Shown here piece by piece: positions 1 to 12,616 of a DNA stretch of 64,000 bases. Under the pieces are notes generated by a model that had not been told where the DNA came from, did no database searches, and saw nothing but the letters and a program-made list of their open reading frames with translations. The stretch is from Tupaia tana. Taxonomy: Eukaryota > Chordata > Mammalia > Scandentia > Tupaiidae. Where the stretch lies: assembly GCA_026018925.1 (NCBI GenBank), contig JAKSZU010000029.1, forward strand, positions 8,183,006 through 8,247,005, written 5' to 3'. Within the stretch, counting starts at the first letter, position 1. Every line of letters starts with the position of its first letter. Both the position numbers and the translations under genes were made by a program.

Positions 1-2510
1 AGGAGCCACGGACTCTACTCCCATTTCTCAACCCCTGGGCCAGGAACTGCGAGGGACGACTGTCCCCCGAAGCTCCAGTCCAAGGACCACCAAGTCAGAA
101 ACGCCTCTATCAGCCAGGAAGGAACTCAGCCCTAGAGACAGACACCCCACTTCCATCTCTCGACCCCTGGGCCAGGAACTGCGAGGGAGGACTGTCCCCC
201 AGAGACCCAGTCCCATGACCCCCAAGCATAAACCCCTCTATCAGCCAGGAAGGCCCTCAGCCCTAGAGACAGACACCCCACTTCCATCTCTCGACCCCTG
301 GGCCAGGAACTGCGAGGGAGGACTGTCCCCCAGAGACCCAGTCCTAGGACCCCCAAGCATAAACCCCTCTATCAGCCAGGAAGGCCCTCAGCCCTACAGA
401 CAGACACCCAACACCCATCTCTTGACCACTGGGCCTGGAACTGTGAGAAAGAACAAAGGCTCCAGTCCTAGGCCCCAAGCCCTACAGAGAGACACCCCAC
501 TCCAATGTCTCGACCCCAGGGCCAGCAATTGAGAGGGAGGTCTGTTCCCCCTGAAACTCCAGTCCCAGGACCCCCAAGCCAGAAAACCCTATATCAGCAA
601 GGAAGGCCCTCAGCCCTACAGCCAAACACCCCATTCCCATCTCTCCACACCTGGGCCAGGAACTGTGAGGGAAGACTGTCACCCAAAGCGCCAGTCCCAA
701 GACCTGCAAGCCAGAAAACCCTCTATCATCCAGGAGGGCCCTCGGCCCTACAGACAGACACCCCACTCTCATCTCTTGACCCCTGGGCCAGGAAGTGCAA
801 GGGAGGTCTGTCCCCCGAAGCTCCAGTCTCTGGACCCCGAAGCCATAAACACCTCTATCAGCCAGGATGGCCCTCAGCCATACAGACAGATACCTCACTC
901 CCATCTCTCGACCCCTGGGTCGGGAACTGGAAAGGAGGATTTTCTCCCAAAGCTCCAGTCATAGGACCCCCAAACCAGAAACCCCACTATCAGCCAGAAA
1001 AGCCCTCAGCCCTACAGACAGACACCCCACTCTGATCTCTAGACCCTGGGTCAGGAACGGCGAGGGAGGAATGTCCCCAAAGCTCCAGTCCGAGGACGCC
1101 CAAGCCAGAAACCCCTCTATCAGCCAGGAAGGCCCTCAGCTCTTCAGACAGACAGCCCACTCCCATCTCTCGACACCTGGGCCAGGAACCTCGAGGGAGA
1201 ACTCTCCCCCGAAGCTCCAGTCCAAGGTACTCCAAGCCAAAAAACTCTCTCTCTGCCAGAAAGGCCCTCAGCCCTACAGACAGACAACCCATTCCCATCT
1301 CTCAACACCTGGACCAGGAACTGCGAGGGAGGACTGTCCCCTGAAGCTCCAGTCCCAGGACCCCCAAGCCAGGAAACTCTGTCAGCAGGAAGGCCCTCAG
1401 CCCTACAGACAGACAACCCACTCCCATCTCTCAACACCTGGTCAGGAACTGTGAGGGAGGACTGTCAACCGAAGCTCCAGTCCCAAGACCCCAAAAGCAA
1501 AAACCCCTCTATAAGCCAGGAAGGCCCTCAGTCCTCCAGACTGACACCCCACTCTTATCTCTCGACCCTTGGACCAGGAACTGAGAGGGAGGACTGTCCC
1601 CCAAAGCTCCAGTCCCAGGAACCCCAAGCCAGAAAACCCTCTATCAGCCAGGAAAGCCTTCAGCCCTATAGACACACACCCTACTCCCATCTCTCGACCC
1701 ATGGGCCAAGAACTGCGAAGGAGGACTGTCCTGAAGCTCCAGTTCCAGGACCCCCAAGCCAGAAACACCTCTATGAGCCAAGAAGGTCCTCAGCCCTACA
1801 AACAGACACGCCACTCCCATGTCTAGATCCCTGGGCCAGGAACTGTGAGGGAGGACTGTCCCCTGAAGCTCCAGTCCTAGGAATCCCAAGCCAGAAACCC
1901 CTCTGTCAGCCAGGTAGGCCCTAAGCCCTACAGACAGACACCCCACTCCCATCTCTCAACCCCTGGGCCAGGAACTGTGAGGGAGGACTGTCCCCCGAAG
2001 CTCCAGTCCCAGGACCCCCATGTCAGAAATGCCTCTTTCAGCCTGGAATGCCCTCAGCCCTACAGACAGATGCCCCACTCCCATCTCTCGACCCTTGGGC
2101 CAGGAGCTGCGAGTGAGGACTGCCTCCCGAAGCTCCAATCCGAGGACCCCTAAGCCAGAAACCCCTCTATCAGCCAGGTACACTTTTTTTTCTCCTTATC
2201 CTCTTTTTTCATTAGTAAATTTCTCTCTTCTCATTATCAAATAAGAAGGCCCTCAGCCCCACGGACAGACACCCCACTCCCATCTCTTGATCCCTTGGCC
2301 AGGAACTGCGAGCGAGGACTTTCCCCTGAAGCTCCCGTCCCAGGACCCCCAAGCCAGAAACCCCGCTATCAGCCAGGAAGGCCCTCAGCCCTACAGACAG
2401 ACACCCTACTCCCATCTCTTGACCCTTGGGTCGGGAACTGTGAGGGAGGACTGACCCTGAAGCTCCAATCCCAGGACCCCCAAGCCAGAAACCCCTCTAT
2501 CAGCCAGCTG
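1..2510 (+). repeat. L1 5' UTR monomer array, type A (~130 bp, ~19 copies)
   Basis: Tandem units of about 130 bp repeat the landmarks CGACCCCTGGGCCAGGAACT, GAGGGAGGACTGTCC, GAAGCTCCAGTCC, AAGCCAGAAACCCCTCTATC and CAGCCCTACAGACAGACACC. The array passes directly into an L1 leader and ORF1, so I read it as a monomeric L1 promoter region rather than an unrelated satellite. Units are GC-rich and diverged from each other. ORFs through the array on both strands are artefacts of the periodicity. One unit near 2180-2245 holds an A/T-rich insertion that also occurs in the right-end array. Confidence 0.85.
2181..2245 (+). repeat. A/T-rich insertion within one monomer
   Basis: The monomer is interrupted after CAGCCAGGTACA by a T-rich stretch containing GTAAATTTCTCTCTT, then resumes at AAGGCCCTCAGCC. 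The reverse complement of 63826-63905 has an interruption at the same monomer phase with the same GTAAATTTCTCTCTT core. It is therefore an inherited variant unit of this L1 family rather than a chance insertion. Confidence 0.7.
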
Positions 2511-2696
2511 AAGAGAATACTTTTCCTTTGATCACATTGCTAAACACAATAGAAAAGAGACTTTGGCAGGCTTCATTCCTCAACAAAAAGGAAACACTCT
2601 TTCTCCTATTTGGGGAAACTTAGGTATTTCAAAGGGAACACATCTCCCAATGGTTAGAAGTAGAAGAAAATCTCAGGTCTGAATAAAGCAGGAAAC
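2511..2696 (+). other. L1 number 1 non-monomeric leader
   Basis: A single-copy leader lies between the last monomer and the ORF1 start. From about 2550 (AATAGAAAAGAGACTTTGG) it aligns with the leader of L1 number 3 at about 49060. Upstream of that point the two elements diverge into different monomers, which marks where one 5' UTR was exchanged for another. Confidence 0.7.
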
Positions 2697-3604
2697 ATGT
2701 CTCCATCAAAAGAACAGAGTAATTCCCTTCCTTTACTTGATAAAATAGAATACATTAACAAAATCTCCGAGATAGAATTTAGAACATTCATGTTGAACAA
2801 ATACTATGAGCTGGAATAGAAAAGAGTCAATGAACTACAGGAGATGAGAAAGTCCTTCCACAATATGAAGGAAGAAATGGACATGCTAAGGAAGAATAAG
2901 ATGGAACTATTAGAGGTGATGTCTGTAATACAAGAAATCAAAAACTCTCTCAAAAGTATTAAAAGTTGACTAGACCGTGCTGAAGATCAAATCTCTGATG
3001 TAGAAGATAAAACTTCTGATCGAGAGACAACCAACAAAAAGAGAAAATAAAAAAACATGAGGATAACATACAAGAAATACTAGATTCCATTAGATGTCCT
3101 AACATCTGAATAATTGGTATTCCAGAAGATGAAGAAACTAATAAGGGCATGGAAAACCTTTTCCATGATATCTTGGAAGAAAATTTCCCAAGTCTAGAGA
3201 GGCACTCAAGCATCCAGACTCAAGAAATACAAAGGACCCCAAATAGAATCAACCCAAGAAGATCTTCCCCAAGGCACATCATAGCCAGACTGGCTAAGAT
3301 CACAGATAAAGATAAGATACTTAAACTGGCAAGAGAGAAAGAACAAGTGATATACAAAGGTCACCCCATCAGGCTAACACCAGACTTCTCAAGGGAAACA
3401 ATGCAAACAAGGAAAGAATGGGAAGATGTTTTGAAAGTGTTAAGATAGAAACAATTTCAACCAAGATTATTGTATCCTGCTAGGTTATCCTTCATATGGG
3501 AAAAAAAGATTAAAATCTTCTCAAGCAAAACCTGAAAAGAATTTGCCAGCACTAGGCCAGCTCTCCAAGAAACACTGAAGAAAGTACTGCTCCAGGAAAA
3601 CTAA
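2697..3604 (+). pseudogene. L1 ORF1 (RNA-binding protein), broken
   Basis: ORF1 of L1 encodes the trimeric RNA-binding chaperone of the L1 particle. The start context ATGTCTCC matches L1 number 3. A coiled-coil region (KNSLKSIKS, then DRAEDQISDVEDKTSD-like text) is followed by the central RNA-recognition segment, best read at 3149-3448 (NLFHDILEENFPSLERH, INPRRSSPRHIIARLAK, ILKLAREKEQVIYKGHPIRL). In-frame stops near 2819 and 2966 plus frameshifts break it. Coding similarity ends at the TAA about 45 bases before ORF2. Confidence 0.8.
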
Positions 3605-3648
3605 AGAAGTAACAGCCAGAAACAAAGCAGTAAAATGCAACTAAGACA

Positions 3649-6600
3649 ATGGCCAACTTAAACGTAGGCACAGATCCAGTAACATCGATAATAACACTGA
3701 ATGTTAAAGGATTAAATTCTCCATTCAAGAGACACAGACTGGCTGAGTGGATTAAAAAGCAAAATCCCTCAATCTGTTGCCTACAGGAAACCCACTTCAT
3801 GGATAAAGATATACATAGACTGAAAGTGAAGGGTTGGAAAAAGATTTTTCATGCAAATGGGAACCAAAAAGGAGCTGGAGTCGCAATACTAATCTCTGAT
3901 AAAATAGGCTTTAAAACAAAAACTGTTCAAAGAGACAAAGAAGGGCACTATATTGTAGTAAAAGGGTCAATCGATCAAGAAGATATAATGCTTATCAATA
4001 TCTATGCACCTAAAAGAGGAGCACCCAAATATGTGAAGGAAAGACTGCTAGATCTAAAAAGGGAGATAGACTGCAACACACTAATTGTTGGAGACCTCAA
4101 CATTGCATTATTCACCATGGATATATCCTCTAGACAAAAAATAGGTAAAGGTCTAAAAGATCTAAAAGATATCATAAATCAAATGGATTTAACAGATATC
4201 TATAGAACTTTTCATCCCAAAACCTCGAGATACACTTTTTTCTCGCCACCACATGGAACATTCTCAGAGATTGACCACATCATAGGGCACAAAGCAAGCC
4301 TCTACAGATTCAAAGGCATAGAAACTATACCCAGCATCTTCTCTGACCATGATGGAATTAAACTTGAGTTTAATTTCAAGAGAAATCCTCAAAAATACCA
4401 AATACATGAAAATTTAATAACCTACTCCTGAATGACTCCAAAACTACTGAAGAAATAAAGGCTGAAATAAAAAGGTTCATGGATGCCAATGACAATGAGG
4501 ACACGAGTTTTCCATAACCTTTGGGACAATGCTAAAGCAGTCATAAGAGGGAAGTTCATAGCAATTAGTGCACATAAGAGGAACATGGAAAGAAGGCAAA
4601 TGGATCACCTAACATCATGCCTCACAGAATTGGAAAAGCAACAGCAAAAAGATCCAAAAAACTCCAGAAGAAAGGAAATAATAAAGATCCGAGCAGAAAT
4701 AAATGAAATAGAAAATAAATGAACTATACAGAAAATAAATTAAAGTAAAAGCTGGTTCTTTGAAAAGATAAACTAAATTGATACACCACTAGTGAGACTT
4801 GTTAAGAAGAAGAGAGAAAAGAACCAGGTGAATCAAATCTGCAATGAAGCTGGAAATATAACAGACAAAGTAGAAATACAGAACATCATTAGAGGATACT
4901 ATAAAACTATATGCCAAGAAACAAGACAATCTGGATGAGATGGACAAATTCCTGGATACATATATTCTACCCAGATTAAGCCAGGAGGATATAGAAAGTC
5001 TGAATAGGTCCATGACAAGCCAGGAGATCGAATCAGCTATAAATAACCTCCCAACAAAGAAAAGCCCTGGTCCTGATGGATTCACCTCTGAATTCTACAA
5101 ACCTTTCAAAGAAGAGTTAACCCCCATTCTGCTCAAGTTATTTCTAAAGATCCAAAAGGGTGAATCTCTCCCGAATTAATTCTATGAAGCCTCTATCACC
5201 TTTATCCTTAAAACAGATAAGGACAGGACAAGGAAGGAAAACTATAGACCAATATCCCTGATGAATATATATGCAAAGATTCTCAACAAGATATTAGCAA
5301 ATCGTATACAACAGCTTACAAAAAAGATTATACAACATGATCAGGTAGGTTTTATCCCAGGAGTGTAAGGTTGGTTCAACATACGCAAAACCATAAATGT
5401 AATACACCATATTAATAGGAAGAAAGATAAAAACCATATGGTCATATCGATTGATGCAGAAAAAGTATTTGATAAGATACAACATCCCTTCATGATCAAG
5501 ACTCTCAGAAAAATCAGCATAGAAGGGTCATTTCTCAACACAATAAAAGCTATCTATGAAAAACCCAGTGTACATCATCCTCGATGGAGAAAAGCTGAAA
5601 GCTTTTCCACTAAAAACGGTACAAGACAAGGATGTCCACTTTCTTCACTCCTCTTCAATATAGTACTGGAAGCCCTGGCCATTGCAATCAGAAAAGAGGA
5701 AAAACTAAAAGAAATTGGAATAGCAAAAGAAGAGATGAAACTCTCTCTATTTGCAGATGACATGATTGTATACATAGAAGACCCAATGGTTTCCATAAAA
5801 AAAATTCTGGAAGTAATACATGAATACAGTAACATTGCAGGATACAAAATTAATATCCAGAAATCTATAGCATTTCTATATATGAACAACAGGCAGACTG
5901 AGATAGAACTGAAAAAAGTTGTTCCATTTACTATAGCCACAAAAAGTATAAGATACTTAGGGATAAATCTAACCAAAGAAGTTAAAGACCTTCACAAGGA
6001 AAACTATGAGAAGATAAAAAAAGAAATGGAAAATGACACAAAAAAGTGGAAGGACATCGTATGTTTCTGGATTTGAAGAATTAATATAATCAAAATGGCA
6101 ATTCAACCCAAATCAATCTACCTATTTAATGCAATGTCAATCAAAGTACCAGACACATTCACAGATCTAGGAAAGACAATCATAAAGTTTGTCTGGAATC
6201 ATAAGAGACCCCGTATTGCCAAAGCAGTTCTGCACAAGAAGAGTGGAGTAGGCGGCATCTCCCTGATCTGAAAATATACTACAAAGCTGTGGTAATCAAA
6301 ACAGCATGGTACTGGCACAGAAACAGACAGGTGGACCAATGGAACAGAATAGATTCCCCAGAAATGAATGCTCAAACATACAGCCAACTGATTTTTGACA
6401 AGGGGTACCAATCAATCCAGTGGGGGAAAAGAAAACCTCTTCAGCAAATGGTGCTGGCAAAACTGGATCTCCACTTGCAGAAAGATGAATCTGAACCCCT
6501 ATCTCTCACCTTTGACAAAAATCAAGTCAAGGTGGAGCAGAGATTTAAATCTAAGACCTCAAACTACAAAACTGCTCCTGGAAAACACTGGGGAAACTCT

Positions 6601-7760
6601 GGGAGACATTGGGGTAGGCAAAGACTTCTTAAATAAGACTCCCAAAGCACAGTCAATAATCCCCAAAATAGACAAGTGAGATTACATCAGACTAAGAAGT
6701 TTCTGCATGGGAAAAGACACAGTGATTAGTGTGAATAGACAGCCCTCAGAATGGGAATGTATTTTTGTAAACTATGTGTCAGATAAGGGACTGATAATCA
6801 AAATTCACAAGGAACTCAAGCAGCTGTTCCGGAAAAAGATAATCAATCCTATTAAAAGATGGGAGAATGACTTGAAAAACGCACTCTCTAAAGATGACAT
6901 ACGAATAGCTAAAAGGCATATGCAAAAATGCTCAACATCCCTCATTGTAAGAGAAATGCAGATCAAAACAACAATGAGGGACTAGAAGTTAGTGTAATGG
7001 ATATTTCGCTGGACTCCCATGTAGTCGACCATGGGCCAAGTCCTGAACCCAGTGGCATAAACTCACATCGGGTGCATGTGCGTGTGTACCCAAGATCCTG
7101 AGAGGAGAATGGAGGAGAAGGGATTGTGGCGAGGCCATCCACCCTGGAGGGGATTTCCTGCTTTCTGTCTCTCTGTCTCTCTCTGTCTGTCTGGTGAGGG
7201 CACACGCCCTATAGCAAAAACCTCTCCAAAAAAAAAAAAAAAAAAAAAAAAAACCAACGAGATATCACCTAAACCCAGTCAGAATGTCTAAGATTTAAAA
7301 AAACAAAAAATGATAAGTGCTGGCGCTGGCAGGGGTGTGGTGAAAAGGGAACTCTCTTACACTGCTGGTGGGAATGTAAATTGGTTCAACCCCTGTGGAC
7401 AACAATTTGGAGATTCCTCAAAAACCTACAAAGAGAACTACCATATGATCCAGCAATCCCACTCCTTGTTATCTACCCAAAGGACAGAAGAATTCTTAAT
7501 CAGAAAGTGCTTGCACGTCGATGTTTATTGTGGCACTTTTCACGATTGCTAAGTCATGGAAACAACCCAAATGTTCACGAACTTATGAATGGTTAGAAAA
7601 ACTGTGGCACATATACTCAAAGGAATACTATTCATCTATAAAAAACAACAAAACCCTTGCTTTTGACAGGAAGTGGATGAATATGGAAGACTTAATGCTG
7701 AGTGAAGCAAGCCATGCTATGAAGGAGAGGCATTGTATGTCCCCACTTAATATATACTGA
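3649..7760 (+). pseudogene. L1 ORF2 (endonuclease-reverse transcriptase), broken
   Basis: ORF2 supplies the APE-like endonuclease and reverse transcriptase for target-primed retrotransposition. The endonuclease is readable at 3649-4431 ([35 protein letters not shown]), and the reverse transcriptase at 4940-6076 ([42 protein letters not shown]). C-terminal pieces lie at 6289-6985 and 7310-7760. Multiple stops, indels and a SINE-A at 6979 inactivate it. ORFs on the opposite strand here are shadows. Confidence 0.9.
6979..7253 (+). mobile_element. SINE-A inserted in L1 number 1 ORF2
   Basis: A tRNA-like head (GTTAGTGTAATGG) is followed by the family body and a ~26-base poly-A. It splits the ORF2 text ACAATGAGG...GAGATATCACC, with an imperfect duplication of the target on either side. 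Confidence 0.85.
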
Positions 7761-8140
7761 GTGTCTGCACTCTATGACTGAAACTAATGGTCTAAAGAAT
7801 ATAGGAACACAGTATATAGTTGTAAATACCAGATATAGTGTGTGTGAAAGAGGAGGGTCTGAGGAAGGGCATTTGGGGGAGGGACAGGGAGGAAAAGCAT
7901 TGACGGCACAAAGAAGTGTGGTGTTGTCTGTTGAAGATATTTCATAATTTTATCAACCATACTGGGGAGAGATGTTTGCCAGTTGAGGTGTCCATTTTGT
8001 AAGACAAATAATGTGATTGAATGCATGGAACAAAATGAAATGAAAAAAAAAATTAATTAAGAAAAAAAGAAAAAGGAGCCAGGTAAATCCAATTAACAGT
8101 GAAACAGGCAATATTAAAACAAGCATAACAGAAATACTGG

Positions 8141-8219
8141 GCTGTTGGAAAAGACGTGACACATGTTTGCATACAAAAACATGAAAAAATATGTCATGAC
8201 TTTTCCGATGACTTAACAC
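8141..8219. mobile_element. Possible ~80-bp mariner-like MITE
   Basis: About 80 bp separates two adjacent pieces of old L1 ORF2. The ends are imperfect inverted repeats: TTGGAAAAGACGTGACAC on the left matches the reverse complement of TGTCATGACTTTTCCGATG on the right. Length and terminal symmetry resemble mariner-derived MITEs. A clean TA duplication is not evident, so this is tentative. Confidence 0.4.
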
Positions 8220-8245
8220 AAAAGATCATAAGAAACTATTATGAG

Positions 8246-8764
8246 CGCCTTTTGGGCAAAACCGTCTTCTTCCAGTAATTAACCAAAATAATGAACACAA
8301 AGGGAAAGTGGAGAGGCACCCGACATATGTTCTCTAGGCCTTTTAGTAAACATGAAGTGGTTCCTTTAACAACATATATGCTTATCTACAAGAAAGGTGA
8401 TATTGTAGACATCAAGGTAATGGGTACTGTTCAAAAAGAATGTCCACAAATGTTACCGTGGCAAAACTGGAAGAGTCTACCAATGTTACCCAGCATGTTG
8501 TTGGCATTGTTGTAAACAAACAAGTTAAGGGCAAAATTCCTGCCAAGTGTATTAAGCACATTAAGCATTCTAAGAGCAGAGATAGCTTTCTAAAACATGT
8601 GAAGGAAAATGACCAGAAAAAGAAGCACCAGCTTGCTCTGCCCAGAGAAGCACACTTTGTGAAAACCAATGAAAATGAGCCTGAGCTACTGGAATCTATT
8701 CCCTATGAATTCATGGCATGATGAGTGTTAAAAATAAACAAATCTGTGGTCTCTCTAAAAAAAA
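8246..8764 (+). pseudogene. RPL21: RPL21 processed pseudogene
   Basis: An intronless copy of the cytosolic 60S ribosomal protein L21 mRNA. The 5' UTR end (CTTCTTCCAGTAATT) precedes an ATG at 8291. Residues [43 protein letters not shown] and [13 protein letters not shown] are recognisable, and the C-terminus reads PYEFMA before the stop. A frameshift near 8440 switches frame, and a stretch of about a dozen codons is missing after KENDQKKK. A short A-tail and an imperfect duplication (AACTATTATGAG / AATACTATGAG) mark L1-mediated insertion into the old L1. Confidence 0.93.
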
Positions 8765-8861
8765 AATACTATGAGTGACTGTACACCAATAAACAAGAAA
8801 ACCTGGATGAAATGAACAAAATTTAAGTAAGTAAATAAATAAATAAAAATAATGGACAAAA

Positions 8862-9132
8862 GGGAACCAGCAGTTAGCATAACGACTATGTTGCTGGACT
8901 CCCACGTAGTCGACCGCTGTTCGCATCCTGGACCCAGTGGCTTAGAACTCATGCCAGGCGCGTGTGTGTGCATGCCCAAGATCCCGAGAGGAGAATGGAG
9001 GAGAACGGATTGCGGTGTGACCATCCCCCCTGGGGGGTGATTTCTCACTTTCTGTCTCTATGTCTCTCTCTGTCTGTCTGGCGAGCGCACACACCCTATA
9101 GCGAAAACCTCTAAAAAAAATAATAATAATAG
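8862..9132 (+). mobile_element. SINE-A
   Basis: The sequence is close to the family consensus from GGAACCAGCAGTTAGCATAA to AGCGAAAACCTCT plus an A-rich tail. Flanks carry a TSD, TAATGGACAAA, before the head and after the tail. Confidence 0.88.
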
Positions 9133-12067
9133 TAATGGACAAATGTCTGGACACATATAATTTACCTAGACTGAATCAAGAAGACATGGAAAGCCTAAAG
9201 AGATCAATAAGAAACAATGTGATAAAATCAGTAATAAATAGTCTCCCAACAAACAATAGTCCATTTCTTGATGGCTTCCCTTCTGAATTCTACAGAATCT
9301 TTAAAGAAGAGCTAACTCTCAGTGTACTATTTCTAAAGACCCAAAAGGAATAAACTCTCCCAAACTCATTCTATGAAGCTTAAATCACCCTCATCCCTGA
9401 ATAGACAAGTACATACCAACAACAAACAAACTACAGACCAACATGCCTGTTGAATATAGACACAAAAATTCTCAACAAGTTACTAGCAAACTGCAATGAC
9501 AAATTAAAAAATTATGCACCATGCCCAGGTAGGCTTTATTCCACGGATGCAAAGGTGGTTCAACATATGTAAAACAAAAAAAATGTAATACATCATATTA
9601 ACAGAAAAAAGATAAAAACTATATGATCATATCAACTGGTACACAAAAAGCATCTGATAAAATACAATATCCCTTCATGATTAAGACTCTCTGCAAAATC
9701 AGGATAGAAGAAATACTTCTCAGTACAATAAAAGCAGTATGTGAAAAAACCTTATAAGAGTTTTCATACTGAGTGGGCAATACATGAAAGCTTTTCCACT
9801 AAACACTGGAATAAGACAAGGCTGCCAACATTCTCCTTTCTTTTTTAATATAGTGCTGCAAGTCCTAGACAATACATTAAGACAAGAGAATAAAGTAAAA
9901 GGTATTCAAACAGGATAAGAAGTAAAATTATCTCTTTTTATAGATGGCTTGATATATACATAGAAATCCAAAGGAATTCACAAAATATAATTCTGAAAGT
10001 AATAAATAAATACAGTAAAGTGGCAGGATAGAAAATCAACATACAACATTCTATAGCATTTTTATGTAGTAATTGTGAACAGACTGAGTTATTATAGAAT
10101 TGTAAAAAGGAAGCCCATTTATGATAGCCACAAAAAGCATAAGATACCTAGAAATAAAACTAACAAAAGACCTTCACAAGAAAAATTATTGAAAAACTAA
10201 AAGGGAAATTGAAAATGATGCAAAATGTGGAACAACATCCCATGCCCTGGATTGAAAGGGCATCAAAAATCAAAAAATCTATTTTACCAAAATTAATCTA
10301 TATATTTAACGTAGTCTTGATCAAATTACCAGAGATGTTCTTCACAGAATTAGAAATAACAATCTTTTTTCTTAATAATAATAAAATTTTACTGGAATCA
10401 TCAAGAGCCCCACATTGTCACAGCAATACTGCACAAAAAGAATGAAGTAGGAGGCATCTCACTCTCTGACCCCAAAACATATTACAGAGCTGTGATAATC
10501 AAAACAGTGTGGTACTTGCACAATAATAGGCATGTAAACCAATGGAACAAAATTAATCCCGAAACACGCAGAACTGATTTCTGACAAAGGGCATAAGACA
10601 AGTCAGTAGGGAAAAGAAAATCTCTTCAGCAAGTGGTGTAGGAAAAACTGCAGAAAAATGAAATTGGAACCCTATGTCTCACCATTAACAAATATCAACT
10701 CAAAATGGATCAAAGATAGAAAAATAAAGCCTCCAACTATAAAACTACTGGTATAAAACACAAGAGAACTTCTTGGAGACATCACAGTAGGCAAAGATTT
10801 CTTAAATAAGACCCCCAGAGTATAGGCAATAATCCTGAAAATAGACAAGCGGAATTATATCAGGTTAAAAATCTTCCATGTAGCAAAAGGCACAATAATA
10901 AAAATACAGAAGACAGTCATCAGAATGGAGAACTTATTTATGAACTAAGCCTCAGATAAGGGACTGACAACCAGTATAGGAAATGTAAGCAGTTTACTCC
11001 TTTAAAAAAAAGTGAAAAAAAAATCTAATTAAAAGTTAAGCAAATGAGCTCAGCAAACAAACTCTCTAAGGAAGACAACAAACAGTCAAAAAGCATATAA
11101 AAAAATGTTCAACATCTCTTCTCATAAGGGACATGCAAGTCAAAACCACAATGAGATACTATCTAACCCCAGTCAGAACGGCAAAGAAAAATAAAAAATG
11201 ATAAGTGCTGGTGAGGCTGCAGTGGAAAGGGAACTCTCCTAAACTGTTGGTGGAAAAGTAAATTAATTCAGGCACTGTGCAGAACAATATGGAGGTTCCT
11301 CAAAAACCTACTTTAGAACTACCATATCATTTTGCAATTCTATTCCTGGGTATCTGTCCCAAAGGACAGAACTACACTCAGTTGGAAAAACATTTGCACA
11401 TCTATGGTTTTGCCAGCCTTATTTACAATTATTAAGAGATGGCATCAACCTAAATGTCTAAGAACAGATAAATGGGTTGAAAAAGTATGGCACATATATC
11501 CATGGAATACTACTCAGTCATAAAAAAAAAAAATGAGACCCTTGCATTTGATAAAAAATTGACAAACATTGAACATTTAATTTTAAGCAAATCAAGTCAG
11601 AGTATGAAAGTGAGGCATTAGATGTCCCACTTACTAGATACTGAATGTTTGTGCTCTATGGCAGAAACTGAGAGATTTAAATGTATAAAGGCATGGAGGG
11701 CAACTGTGGATACTAGAGACAGTGTGGGGAGAAGAGAAGATGGGCAATGGGGAAAAGGAAGGTAGAAATCAAAATTTAAAAAGCAATACATTTTAGGAAC
11801 ACAAAAATAAATTATCTGTTGATGATAATGTTTATAGTAGTATGTTGGACTGGACTAATAAACAGTGTATTTATGCTGGGGAAATTAATTTTATATGCTG
11901 TAAAGATCTGCAGTATTTAAATATAAAATAAGTAAATAAAAAGATTTCAACACACATATTAAAGACGCCATTGGATTACAAACAAATACACAAATATATT
12001 TACAAATTTAAGAGTAATTAAAGAAGGGAAAAATTAAAACCAGCTTAAACTAACAACCAGTGTCTTA

Positions 12068-12190
12068 ATTATCATACCATCTGCTGGCTCCACTCTTTCC
12101 CTTCTTGTCGTCTCTAGTGAAGAGATGTGCCCCATAGCAAAACTTAATAAAGAAAGAAAGAAAGGAAAAAAAAGAAAGAAAGGAAGCAAA
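12068..12190 (+). repeat. Degenerate SINE fragment with (GAAA)n-like tail
   Basis: CACCATCTGCTGGCTCC-like and CCCCATAGCAAAACTTAATAA-like motifs from SINE-A lie next to an A/G-rich simple repeat (GAAAGAAAGAAAGG). The internal part is missing. Confidence 0.5.
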
Positions 12191-12377
12191 AATACTAAGA
12201 AAGAAGACTAAGAATTCATCAGCTAATCAATCTTAATAGTTTAGATATGGGAAATTTACTAAAAGATAATTGGAAAAGAGAAAGATATAAGAAGCAGTCA
12301 AAGAAAATAAAATAAACATATCAGAGAGAGAATCAGCAATGCTGAATGTTAGTTCTCTAATATAAATTCAGGGAATG

Positions 12378-12616
12378 GGACCAGCAGATGCCATAATGGT
12401 TACATCACTGGACTTTCACACAGTTGACCCCAGACCCAGTGACTTAAAACTCACACTGGATGCATGTGCATGTGTGCCCAAGATCCTAAGAGGGGAATGG
12501 AAGAGGAGGAACTGTGGCATGGTCATTCCCCCTGGGGGGTGAATTCTCACTTTCTGTCTGTCTTTCCAGTGAGTATACATACCCTATGGCAAAAATGTCT
12601 CTCAAGAAAAAAAAAA
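12378..12616 (+). mobile_element. SINE-A
   Basis: Diverged copy: head GGACCAGCAGATGCCATAAT, GAGGGGAATGGAAGAGGAGG body, CCCTATGGCAAAAATG end and poly-A. Confidence 0.82.

Larger units (their letters stand above)
1..8055 (+). mobile_element. L1 number 1 (LINE-1, decayed, 5' end beyond window)
   Basis: A near full-length L1 is seen as a tandem-monomer 5' UTR, a short leader, ORF1 remains, ORF2 remains and an A-rich 3' end near 8030-8055. Both ORFs carry several stops and frameshifts, so it cannot mobilise itself. A SINE-A interrupts ORF2 near 6979. The array continues to base 1, so the true 5' end lies outside. It appears inserted in an older L1 whose ORF2 sequence resumes at about 8060. Confidence 0.9.
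8056..11935 (+). mobile_element. Old L1 fragment, ORF2 to 3' end, interrupted three times
   Basis: Heavily diverged L1 ORF2 sequence runs at 8060-8141, 8222-8245, 8766-8850 and 9133-11935. It includes the segment before the reverse transcriptase, the finger region at 9135-9353, the reverse transcriptase (about 9530-10000, with the FADD position altered), and the C-terminal portion with A-rich 3' end. No usable reading frame remains. The gaps are a possible MITE, an RPL21 pseudogene and a SINE-A, so this L1 is older than all three and older than L1 number 1. Confidence 0.85.

Noticed and set aside
28..2531. Many overlapping ORFs of 60-195 codons with internal repeats in the left array
   Set aside because: They recur with the 130-bp period in several frames and on both strands, which is a by-product of GC-rich tandem repeats without stops. 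No start context or domain.
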